NCBI GenBank assembly: GCA_019918135.1
Contig: WBZZ01000007.1
Location: 216,873 to 280,872 of the forward strand
Origin: Paulinella micropora
Taxonomy: Eukaryota > Cercozoa > Imbricatea > Euglyphida > Paulinellidae
Direction of reading: 5' to 3'
DNA: 64,000 nt
How positions within the stretch are numbered: position 1 is the stretch's first letter; each line of letters begins with the position of its first letter. This document shows, one piece after another, positions 28,979 through 37,965 of this stretch. The notes beneath the pieces were generated by a model that ran no database searches, was not told where the DNA came from, and saw nothing but the letters and a program-made list of their open reading frames with translations. The translations under genes were made by a program, and so were the position numbers.

Positions 28979-30837
28979 ATGGCGAGTTGGCGAGAGCCGA
29001 CCCCCGGCCACGCAGCCGGGCGGACCACTGGGGCTGCCGTGAGGTCGCCACCACGTACCCCTGGCTGGCCTACCTCGACGAGCGAGACCGCCGGGCCGCC
29101 GTGTGTGTGTGCCCGGCCTGGCTCGCCCACGAGCGCGAGGCCGGCCAGCCGCGATCCCTGCTCCTGGCGTGCCTGTTCTGGTACCACTGGCAGCGACCCG
29201 CCCCCGGCGACGGACAGGCGGGCCGCGAGCCCCTGGCTGAGATACTGTCGAACCTAAGCCACTGGGTCCACCAGGTCTGTGCCCGCACGGGCCGGGGGAG
29301 CCCGGCCACGGACGACCGGCGCGCGTGGGAGCTGGCCGCGCGCGGGCTGCGGACCGAGGGGCTCCTGGACTTCTCCTCCCTGCCGGTGCCTAGCGAGGAC
29401 GAGGTACAGGGACTAAGCGAGGACGAGCGGAAGGCAGTCCCCGCGCGCTACTGGCGGGCCCTGCAGGCTGCCGTGCAGTGCCTCTCGTCCGGGCCCGCCG
29501 CCGGGACCGCGCCGGTGCAGGCCGGAGCTATCGAGCTAGTGGTGTCCCTGGCCGGGCAGGCCGCGGGCCACGAGGTCATCACCCTGACGCAGGAGAGCAA
29601 GTGGCGCTTCCCCCTGCTGCAGACCCAGGAGGGACACCGCTTCATCAACCGGCTGTGCCTCCAGGGGTTCTCCTTAGAGCTAAAAGAGCACAGGCAGCTG
29701 AATCTCCAGCGGGACGAACATTGGCAAGAGCTGAGCCTGTCGCAGATAGACTGCTCGGGCAAAGAAACGGCCAGCAGAGTAAGCCCAAACATAATTGTCC
29801 GTTACTTCCCCGCGCTGGAGAAGTTCTCCTTTACGCAGCGGCCCGGCGCGGGTAAGGAGCCCGTGGCGCTGGTTTTCCACTTCGCTGGGTGCGGCCGCCT
29901 GCGCGTCATTTACACCGCCACCGGCGCCACCGGGCCACAGCCCGTAGACCTGCGCCTGTCTAGACTGGCTGGACCATTGACGGTGAGGCTAGGCGGCGGA
30001 GACCTGAAGCTGCTGGCCGACAAATGTTCACTGCCGAGCCTGGTCCTACACAGCGCAGCGACCGCGGGCCGGGTCCGCCTCGACGTCAAAAAGTGCGACG
30101 AACTGCAGGCGGTCACCTGGCGGGGACTGCAGCGGGTCACTGGAGACCTGGTGTGCACCTTTGGTCGGTGTTTCCAGAGTGCTGCGGGGCCCGCCTCGCC
30201 CGGGTTCGGGTTCCATCTGCCAGAGCTGCGAGAGTGTGCGGGGGACCTGGCCCTAACGCTGCAAGCCTGCCGAACCGTTCTGAGCCCACTGCAAGTGCCG
30301 AAGCTAACCCGGGTAGGCGGGGGGCTACAGCTCGTCGCGCGGCACTGCGAACAACTGCGCGAGCTAGCACTACCCTTGCTGTCAACCGTGGGGACATTTC
30401 TGCAAATCCGCGCCGAGAGCTGCAAAGCCTTCCAAAACTGCCGCCTGCCGGAGCAGCTGCAGTGCTTGCAGGCCAGATTCGAATTTAAGCACTGCCGTGC
30501 CTTGACCGACTTTCACGTGCCAGGCAAGTGCGACGTGCAGCTGACTTTGGACGGGTACCACGGCTTCGAGCGCCTGCACTGGTCGGGCGGCTCAGAGGGT
30601 CGCAGGCTTGAGCTCCGGCTTACGGGGTGCCCCCGCCTACAAGAAATAGTCGTGCCCCCCGGCCTTCTGGAGCTCACACTCACCGTGACAGAGTGTGCTG
30701 CGCTCCAGAGGGTACGGTTTCCTGCCCCCGGGGAGGCCGGGCCAAGGACGAAAATGCGCCTAGTTTTCCGCAGGTGCCGCGAATTGGCCTGGCTGGACGG
30801 GCTGCCCCTGCACCCGCCCCCGGTAACGGATTCTTAA
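28979..30837 (+). CDS. Cys-LRR protein with F-box-like N-terminus, copy 2 of a tandem pair
   Basis: The ATG at 28979 is homologous to copy 1, but the main frame is entered about 20 codons later (near 29040), so one short frame break is likely. Alternatively translation starts at GTG 28975 in the main frame. N-terminus YPWLAYLDERDRRAAVCVC followed by PAWLAHER looks like an F-box. A helical linker follows, then about twelve ~22-residue LRRs with regularly placed Cys (LRLSRLAGPLTVRLGG, LQVPKLTRVGGGLQLVARHC, FHVPGKCDVQLTLDGY). The TAA at 30835-30837 truncates the protein relative to copy 1, which reads on for about 22 codons. Inferred role: substrate adaptor for the host ubiquitin machinery. Confidence 0.7.
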
Positions 30838-31310
30838 TCGCTCGAAGTGGTTGACTGTCCTCGGCGGATCGAGACCCCAGTTTAGGTTCCCGGTAGCTCT
30901 CAGACCGCAGCGGGACGCTTCAGAACTCACGACGACTGGGCAACCTAAGAGGTGAAGAGAGGGGGGGGGGGGTGTGCGAGCGTGGGTCGGCTTAGTAAAG
31001 AAAGTGAGGCTCTGGTCGGCTCGGGTGCCGGCTGAAGTGGTCGTCGTCTTCGCCGGCGCCGGCCGGGTGGTGGATGACCCTGGCGGGGTGGCGCGAACCG
31101 CCCTCCCCCCCCCTGGCCTTCCTTCCGCCCGGGGCTCCTCTCTCCCGTGCCCGACGGCGGCCGCGTGCGGGGTCGGCCGAGAGGAGAGGGCGCGGCCCCT
31201 CCCTCCTCCTCCCGCTCTCCCCTGGGGCGGGAAGCACTGCCACCCCTCCCCCGGTCTTTCCTCCCCCCCTTTCTTCCACCCGGTGTCCCTGTTCATAAAC
31301 GGCGCGCCGC
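30838..31310. other. Intergenic flank after LRR copy 2
   Basis: Begins with DNA similar to the 3' end of copy 1 beyond the TAA, then G/C-run and Pro/Arg-coding-like sequence without a supported gene. The last 30 bases are the leader shared with 28707-28736. Confidence 0.5.
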
Positions 31311-31351
31311 ATGTCGCAGCGCCTCTTGGAACAGCTCCGCGCGTGGGCCAC
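31281..31351 (+). repeat. Duplicated gene start, functional copy
   Basis: Leader and first 13 codons of the gene at 31311, repeated at 28707-28777. It marks the right end of the second tandem duplication. Confidence 0.9.
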
Positions 31352-33326
31352 CGAGGCGCTGCAGGAGATACCGGTCCTGACTCGGTTGCACCTGCAGGTC
31401 TGGCGCCAGTACGAGGACGGCCAGCAGGCCGGTCAACTCGTGTCCCAGCTGGCGAGCCTGCTGTTCGCCCTGCAGGTAATAGCCCAGGACGTGCTGCTGG
31501 TACAGGGGCCGGCCCCGGCCGACTGGGCAGCCCTGTCTAGTGTCTGCCTGCTGGGCCGAATGCACGAGTTTGCCGCCTGGTCGGCGCTCGTGAACGTCCA
31601 CACGGCGCAGCTCAGGGCGGGGCTCGCTCGCTCCGCGAGGCGAGAACACCTAGCGCCCTTGTCCTGCCTCCTACCGAACGAAGACGTGCTGGACCCCGAG
31701 CGGGCCGTGGCGGCCCCTATCCAGCTCTTGTGCTCCCTGTGGTCCCGCACCCAGGAGGCGGGGAGATTCGGCGATTCGGCGGCCACGGCCGGCACCAGCG
31801 GCGTGGCCGAGGTCCTACTCAGCGCGCAGGAGTCGTACGAGAGAGCGCTGTTCGACCAGGTGCTGGAGAAGGTCGCCCGACAGCTGCAGCTGCACAGCCT
31901 GACCGGGGGGGGGCAGCAGTACGCTGCTGGGCTTTGGGGACGTGTCCTGGGAGGGGGTCCCGTCCCTGCGCGGCACCTGGCGTGTGCGCATGTTTGTGTA
32001 CCCGGGTTTTCTGGTGCTGTGCCATGAAGCGAGCACCAAAGCTGTCACGGACAGGATCCCCTGGGGCTACCCGTTGCACCCGATCGCGCCGCGTCCGGAG
32101 GGCCGCGGAGTGTCCCCCCCCCGCGCCCTGCTGGCGGGCCTCAAGCTCGTGTACTACCAGCGGGAGCTCACGCTGCTCGGCCAACCGGAGCTGGACTGCA
32201 TCCGCCTGAGGTCCAGCGCCGGGGGCCGCCCGACCGCGACCCTGGCCTTGCAGACCTACCCCGCCAGCGGTGCGGAGGGGCCGCGGCGGCTGAACTCGCA
32301 CTACGCTTGGTTAGCGTTGCTGCGCTCGACCGGCATGCGGGACTGCGCCGCCGGCGGGGGCCGGCCGTCCGTCACCGGCGGCGAACCGTCGTCCGCCGCC
32401 GCGCCCGCCCCCGCCGGCGGCCACCGGGCGACCGCCGGCGAGCCGTCGCCCACCACCGCGCCCGCCCCGCCCACCGTCGCCCACCGCCGGCCAGCCGTCG
32501 TCTACGGCCGGCGGCGAGCCCGCACCGCCCGCGGCGGCCGGCCGGCCGTCCACCGCCGCGCTCACACCACCTCCCCGCCCTGCCCCCCCGGACGTCCGCC
32601 CCCCCCGGCGCCCGCCGGCCGCCCCCGGTCACCCCGCCGGCCCCCGGCCCACCCCCCGCCGGCCGGCGCGCGCCCCCCCGCCCGCCGGTGGCTCCGCCGG
32701 CCAGGCGTCCCGCCGGGGGGGCCGCCGGGGGGCCCGCGTCCGAGGGCGAGCCAACGGGACAGCCCGCCGGGCCGCCGGCCGGCACCCCCTCCGGCACGCC
32801 CTCCGGCGGCCGGCGGGTGGCCCCGCGCCGCCCCCCTCCCTCCTCTTCCTCGTTGCCGCCCACGCCCCGGGCCCCCCCGCGTGGTTGGAGGCCCCGGCAC
32901 CCCGACGATCTCCCGGGGGTAGGGGGCGCGGCCGGCGAGGGCGGGGACGCCTGGCCGGGGGCGGAAACGGGGGCCCCCTCCTCCGCCCCCCCGCCTTCGC
33001 ACACCCCGGGCGCGCACACCCCGGGCGCGCACGCCCGGAGCTCCTCGCACGGGGAGGAGCACGGGTCCCCGCCCGCCCCGCGCGGCCGCGCCGCCACGGA
33101 CCCCGCCCTCGCGCAGCCGGCGCTACTCTTTACGGCCGAGGACCTCCGGCGGCAGTTCCAGTCGCTGGAGCACGACCGCGTGCTCGCACCACCCAAGACT
33201 CCGCGTGCGCTTCCCCCGCTCAGCCCGAACGCGATCGTCCGGCGCATGAGTTCGATGCGCTTGCTGGTGCACAGCGACTCGGACCAGGAACGGACAGACG
33301 GCAGTGACGACGAAGAGTTTTATTAG
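31311..33326 (+). CDS. Possible PH-domain protein with Pro-rich middle and acidic tail, frame breaks
   Basis: ATG 31311. Frame 3 is helical for about 200 residues (LEQLRAWATEALQ, VIAQDVLLVQGPAPADW, LFDQVLEKVARQLQL). At a G-run (31905-31912) the protein-like sequence moves to frame 1. This has beta-strand-like RVRMFVYPGFLVLCHEA and ends with YAWLALLRSTG, the pattern of a PH-domain strand pair and final helix (residues ~205-345). A long Pro/Arg/Gly region follows and is readable in several frames. From about 32780 frame 3 is again convincing, ending MSSMRLLVHSDSDQ then an acidic DGSDDEEFY. A helical domain plus PH would suggest a RhoGEF-like layout, but this is speculative. Its stop lies next to the convergent stop of the minus gene at 33323. 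Confidence 0.5.
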
Positions 33327-34418
33327 GTTCGGCCCGGCCTGCCCCCTCCCCCCTCCCGGCCCGGGCCGGGCCTCTGCTGTCTCTTCACTTCCAGCCTGCT
33401 CTGGTCCAGGTAGTACAGCGAGCACGCACCCCCCCCTGGCTGCGCCACGTGGTGCACCCGCCAGCCCAACTGCTCGAGGCAGGGCTTCACGACGGCACCC
33501 ACCAGCCCGGTCCAGACGTCCGCGGGCGGCGCGAGCACGGCGCTGCCCAGGTAGTCCACCGGCCGGCCGGCCGGCCGCGTCCGTGCGCAGCAGGGACCCC
33601 TGCAGCAGCCTCTCGGGCGAAACGCGCACTAGGCCGGACGCACAGTACCCGAGCCAGCGGACGCTGAGGTCGCGGAGACACAGCACACAGGGGCGCGGGG
33701 GCCTGTTCAGGATAGAGCGCAGGTAATGCATGGCGGTGCGCATGTTCTTGACGTACACCCCCACGTCCTTCCAGGCCCGCTCCAGGCACAGGAGCCTAGC
33801 GGGCAGGGGGGTGGTGTGGAGCCTGTTCTTGAGCACGAAATCTTCGTATTGTGAATACAAGCAGAGCTCGGCCTCGGACAGGCTGCGCAGCAGCGGCGTG
33901 GAGCCGGGCAGGGAGCCAGGCGTGGAGCCGGGCAGGGAGCCAGCGTGCCCGCCGGGCGCACCGTGGGCCGGGGGGAGTGGCCACCCCGTTCTCACTGCCA
34001 GGCAACGCGCCCCCAAGCCGCACTCTCCTTCTGGCAGGCGCGCGAGGCGCAGGTTGCCCGCCTCCACGGCCGCGCTGACGGTGGGGAGGTAGCGCAGGGG
34101 CTCGCGGGCTACGCACTCGTAGGAGACCAAGGCCGCGGCCCCCGAAGCCTTGGCGCCTGCGCTCATGTACGTCGCCAGCCCGTGCAGGCCGCCCGTGACA
34201 TACCACGAGGGCGGGCTCAGCCAGGCTGGGCAGTCTAGCGCCCCTCGCAGGTCCTCCGTCAGGCTGCTGAGCTGCGGGGGCAGGCAGGGCTGGGCGCCGC
34301 TCGGGCCTGGGCCGGCCGAGCGGGGCCAGCCGCCCTCGCTATCCTCCTCGCGCCCCCGGCGGGCGCCCGGCCGACGGGCCGGCGCGGCCTCCGGCAGGGT
34401 GCCACCGTCCGTCTGCAT
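33323..34418 (-). CDS. Unknown protein, one frame break near 33560
   Basis: Start chosen at ATG 34418, where composition becomes protein-like; the frame is open further upstream through low-complexity sequence. About 285 residues in the first frame: LSSLTEDLRGALDCPAWL, SYECVAREPLRYLPTVSAAV, a Pro/Gly/Ser repeat (PGSTPGSLPGSTP), and LLCLERAWKDVGVYVKNMR. It then shifts to a second frame giving DYLGSAVLAPPADVWTGLVG and a basic tail to 33323. It is convergent with the gene at 31311, with the two stops overlapping by about four bases. No family recognised. Confidence 0.6.
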
Positions 34419-34916
34419 ACAGCCCGCGGGTAGTGGCGGTCCCGGGGGGGGCGCCCCCCCCTGCCCCCCCCTGCCCCCCCCTGCCCCCCCCTCCGGGACT
34501 AAGCTCGGCGAGGGGCGACCGCGGCACGGCCGTCCACCGCCCGGCCGCGCCGCGGCCCCCTCCCCTCTCCCCACCTCCCTCCTCCCGCCCCCGGCGGCCC
34601 GGGGTGCGCCGGGGTGGGCGTCCCGCCCGGGCGGGCGTCCCCAGGGGGGCGTGGCCCGCGGCTGCTGCTCCCCCTCTCCCTTTCCCTCGCCCCTGGCTTC
34701 CGCCGGCACAACTCCTGCCACTGCCCCCCTCCTTCCACCGACGCGGCCTGACCTCGGACCAGAGGCGCCCCCCCCGCTCCCCGCTCCCCGGGCGCTCTGC
34801 GCCCGGAGCTCGGTCGTCGTGTGACGGCGGTGTAGCTACCTTGAGTAAAGAGAGACAGACAGACGTCAGCCCCCCCCCCCCGGCCCGTTTCCGCTCTGCC
34901 GCTCCCGGCGGGCCCC
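34419..34916. other. Divergent intergenic region with C-rich repeat
   Basis: Promoter region between the minus gene (34418) and the plus gene (34917). Holds the minisatellite at 34445-34493, many C-runs, and GTAAAGAGAGACAGACAGACG shortly before 34870. Frames here are low-complexity. Confidence 0.5.
34445..34493. repeat. CCTGCCCCCC minisatellite
   Basis: Four copies of a ~10-base CTGCCCCCCC unit followed by CTCCGGG. Strong i-motif/G-quadruplex potential. Confidence 0.85.
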
Positions 34917-36323
34917 ATGTCCGGCTTCTCGCTGGGGCAGGGCCTGGTAGCTTCCTTCGCCTTTGCCAGCGGCTTAGCCTGGCTGTCGTGCCTGCAGCTG
35001 ATGCTGGGCAGCAGAGACCGCCGCTGGCGTGCGACGGGCTCGTTTGCGCTGCCGCGCCTCTGCCTGTGGAACGTGGCCCACGCGATCGCGCTCGTGCCCT
35101 GGTGCGAACCGGGCGTGGAGCCTGCGTGGACGTACCGGGCCGCGCTGCTGCCGCTGGCCTGGCACGTCTGGCTCGAATGCCTGGAACGCTACCCCACCGG
35201 CCTGGCTTACTTCGGCCACGACGACGAAGCACCCCCCGACGGCCCCCGGGCCCTGCGCCTGGCGCTGTGTGTCGTGTGCACGGGGGCCTCCCTCGCCACG
35301 AGGCTGGGCTGGCCAGCGGGCGCTTTTCTGCTGCCGGCCCAGCTCTACGGCGGCCGGCTGTGGCTCCGTGCCTACCTGCGAACACGTCAACTCGCGCTGG
35401 TGCTGGCCAACCGCCGCCGGCGGGTCAGGACCCCACCCGGCGCCGAGGAGGAGGCCCACCCCGGCGCCGAGCGGCTGGCGACCATGTCGTCGCGGATCCA
35501 CTGCCTGTTGTGGGTAACGGGGCTGGCCGCCGCACTCTGTGCGGCCTATTTGGCGGCGTGGCTGCGGCTCTCTCCCCTGCTGGCACTCCGCATGCCCCCG
35601 GCGGCCCGGCCGCCGCGGTGGGCTTTCGCGCTGGGCCTCCTCGCCGCCCTCGGGCCGGCTGTCTGGGCTCACCTAGTGGCCGTGCAGGTGTGGCAGGCGT
35701 CGTCTCGCGGCGCCCCCCAGACGACCCCCGGCCTCCCCCCCACCGTAGACAAGGACCGTGTTGCCGGCGCCGGACGGGTGCCAACCCCAGAGAAAACGGA
35801 GCGGAAAGAGGCACAAGGCCAAGCGGCCAGCGACGGGGGGCAGACACAAAAACCCCTGACGGTGTCTAGCGCTACTGCACCGGGCCAGGCAGCCGAGCCG
35901 CAGCCCAGCCGGAGCCTGGCGGCGGCCCCCCACGCTAGGCCCACGCTAGGCCCAGCCGCGGGCGCCGGGCTGCCCGCCAGCCCGCCGCGTCTGTATGTCC
36001 CCGGGCCCGGTGATCTTCGGAGCGCGCCCCCTACGGACTCGCAGAAGCTGCGGGCGCTCATCGAATACTACGGCACCACCCCTCTGTCAGTCTTCCGCCG
36101 GCTCAACCCCGTTCCCCCGGGGGACGAGGAGTCCCCCCCCTTGGGCTGGGTGCCGACCCGCATGCGCCCCCGCCTACGAACCTTACCGGACCACCTCTCC
36201 CGCTCGCCGCACAGCCACGCCCGGGGAGAAGAAGAAGGGGCCGAGGGGGCTGTCCTGTCCATCGTCCGGAGTAGACCGAGCTCGCCGGCGCGGGCCGAGG
36301 AGCCGACGGCCCACCCTGCTTGA
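34917..36323 (+). CDS. Polytopic membrane protein with long cytosolic-type tail
   Basis: Intact 468-codon frame from ATG 34917. About six or seven hydrophobic spans lie in residues 1-255 (LVASFAFASGLAWLSCLQL, ALCVVCTGASLA, CLLWVTGLAAALCAAYLAA, WAFALGLLAALGPAVWAHLV). A basic, Pro-containing loop (residues ~160-190) precedes the last spans. Residues ~260-468 are hydrophilic, Pro/Gln/Ser-rich and end acidic (EEEGAEGA) with Arg-Ser motifs. I considered a 7TM receptor or rhodopsin and see no diagnostic residue. Unknown function; envelope or inner-membrane protein is possible. Confidence 0.7.
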   Translation: MSGFSLGQGLVASFAFASGLAWLSCLQLMLGSRDRRWRATGSFALPRLCLWNVAHAIALVPWCEPGVEPAWTYRAALLPLAWHVWLECLERYPTGLAYFGHDDEAPPDGPRALRLALCVVCTGASLATRLGWPAGAFLLPAQLYGGRLWLRAYLRTRQLALVLANRRRRVRTPPGAEEEAHPGAERLATMSSRIHCLLWVTGLAAALCAAYLAAWLRLSPLLALRMPPAARPPRWAFALGLLAALGPAVWAHLVAVQVWQASSRGAPQTTPGLPPTVDKDRVAGAGRVPTPEKTERKEAQGQAASDGGQTQKPLTVSSATAPGQAAEPQPSRSLAAAPHARPTLGPAAGAGLPASPPRLYVPGPGDLRSAPPTDSQKLRALIEYYGTTPLSVFRRLNPVPPGDEESPPLGWVPTRMRPRLRTLPDHLSRSPHSHARGEEEGAEGAVLSIVRSRPSSPARAEEPTAHPA

Positions 36324-36655
36324 CGACGGGGGGACGGCAAGGAAGGGAGCGTACCCCCCCCCCCCAGCGACGGGTGCCAGGCCAGGGCGGCAGCCGCCGG
36401 CGGGACGTCGTCGCTCCCGGCCCACCACGGCTCCACGGCCGGGGGATGGGCGGACGCCTGACCCCCCCCCCCCCCCGCGGGAGTGGGGCAGGGGGAGGGG
36501 CGCCCCCCCCCTCCGCACGGGGGGTCAGGCGTTCGCGCGCGGGCGTGGGGGGGAGGAGGCGGTGGTCCCTGTCCTGGCAGAGGTCATGCTCCCTTCACAC
36601 AACCAGAGGCCAGACATATTACAAACAGCGTCTCGCCCCGGCCTCTCTCTCCCTG
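36324..36655. other. Intergenic region with G/C runs
   Basis: Contains inverted C-run/G-run blocks near 36355-36370 and 36460-36545. The open frame upstream of 36656 is low-complexity, so I do not count it as coding. Confidence 0.4.
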
Positions 36656-37438
36656 ATGCTGGCTAACGTGTTCGGCGCGCCGGCCCCTCCCTCCGTGCTG
36701 CTGGCTAACGTGTTCGGCGCGCCGCCCCCTCCTTCCTGGCTGCTGGCTAACGTGTTCGCAGCCCCGGCCCCTCCCCCCTTGCTGCTGGCTAACGCGTCCG
36801 CAGCGCCGGCCTCGAAGGCCGCCTGGTGCACCGTGTGCGATAAAAGCTTTGCTAGCAAGTCCGGCCTGAAACTCCACCAGCTGATCCATGAGAACAAGCG
36901 CCCGTGGCGCTGCGGCCATTGTGACAGAGCCTTTCGGCAAAAGGTGGCGTTACAGAGCCACGAGCGCCTGCACACACGCGAGGCCCCTTACCGCTGCGAC
37001 CTGCCGGGCTGCTCGCGAGCCTGTAAGTCCCCCCAGGCCTTGAAGTCCCATCTGGAGACGGAACACAAGGTGCGCGCCGGCCGACGGAGCCGGCGAGCCA
37101 AACCCTTAGTGTGCCCGGACTGCCACAAGAGTTTCTGTTCCGCCGTGGCTTGCGAGAGGCACCGGCGGCACCCACGGGTGAAGTGCGGTCGGGGCCTCAC
37201 CAAGGACGTGTGGGTGACGGGCGCCTGCCACCTGCTCGCTGAACTGCACTGCGAGGCCTGCCACAAGTCTTTCCCTAGCCCCAGGGCCCTCCACCTGCAT
37301 TTCCGAGACGTGCACTGTATCTACTTGGCCCCGCAGCCCGGCACCCGCGCTAGCGGCCACGTCCGCGCCCGGCCGCCCGAGGAGGGATCATCGTCCCCCC
37401 CGGCCGACCACGCCTGTTTTCCACGCTTGGTTTTCTGA
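36656..37438 (+). CDS. C2H2 zinc-finger protein
   Basis: Start set at ATG 36656, where the protein begins with four ~15-residue repeats (LLANVFGAPAPPSV and variants). 260 residues. From residue ~57 there are C2H2 fingers: CTVCDKSFASKSGLKLHQLIH, CGHCDRAFRQKVALQSHERLH, a C-x4-C variant (CDLPGCSRACKS, H-x4-H), CPDCHKSFCSAVACERHRRH (shortened spacing), and CEACHKSFPSPRALHLHF. The second and third fingers are joined by a TREAPYR linker close to the classic TGEKPY. Such tandem fingers normally bind DNA, so a transcription regulator is likely. The TGA overlaps an AATAAA signal. Confidence 0.88.
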   Translation: MLANVFGAPAPPSVLLANVFGAPPPPSWLLANVFAAPAPPPLLLANASAAPASKAAWCTVCDKSFASKSGLKLHQLIHENKRPWRCGHCDRAFRQKVALQSHERLHTREAPYRCDLPGCSRACKSPQALKSHLETEHKVRAGRRSRRAKPLVCPDCHKSFCSAVACERHRRHPRVKCGRGLTKDVWVTGACHLLAELHCEACHKSFPSPRALHLHFRDVHCIYLAPQPGTRASGHVRARPPEEGSSSPPADHACFPRLVF

Positions 37439-37443
37439 ATAAA
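37438..37443 (+). terminator. Poly(A) signal overlapping the zinc-finger stop codon
   Basis: AATAAA begins at the last base of the TGA stop (37436-37438). The helicase gene shows the same overlap. Confidence 0.7.
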
Positions 37444-37965
37444 GCAAGACTGGGCCGCTGCTAGCAGACTGCGAAGGGGAAGCCCCCCCCGGCCCCGACC
37501 CCGGCCAGAGCCAGGCGCTCAGGAAGATTGACGTGTGCACTAGGGAGAGACCAAGCCCCCGGGCCCGGCCGGCCGGGGGGGGGAGGAGAAGAGGCGTCTT
37601 CTTCCCCCGGCGCAGCAGGCCCGCCCCCGGGGCCGGGTGGAGGGGGCGTGCGCGCCCCCCCCCTTGTTTCGTGTGTGGCCGGCCGGGTGCACACGTGCAC
37701 ACCGGCCCGCCACCGCCCGCGCGGGGGGTCGCGCGCGCGGCTTAGTGGAGGCCAGCCAGCAGCAGGCCACAGAAGCTAAGAGCCAGCCAAGGAAGAAGAA
37801 GAAGTGGGTGCAAGGGCAGCGAAAAGCCTCCCCCCCTCCCAGCCCCCTCCCTCGCAGCCTCCCCCTCCCTCCCTCGCAGCCTCAGTACTAGCCTCCCCCC
37901 CCTCCCAGCCTCCCCGTGACAGGCCAAGGCCTAGCGGGTGACTCTACTAATACAAAAAAGACCGC
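37444..37965. other. Intergenic region, repetitive and C-rich
   Basis: No gene supported. Contains G/C runs near 37570-37740 and an imperfect tandem CTCCCTCGCAGCCTCCCCC at about 37830-37915. The 37-38 kb junction marks a drop in G+C. Confidence 0.5.

Noticed and set aside
34917-36323. Heliorhodopsin or 7TM receptor identity
   Set aside because: The number of spans fits, but I find no retinal-binding Lys context or receptor motif.
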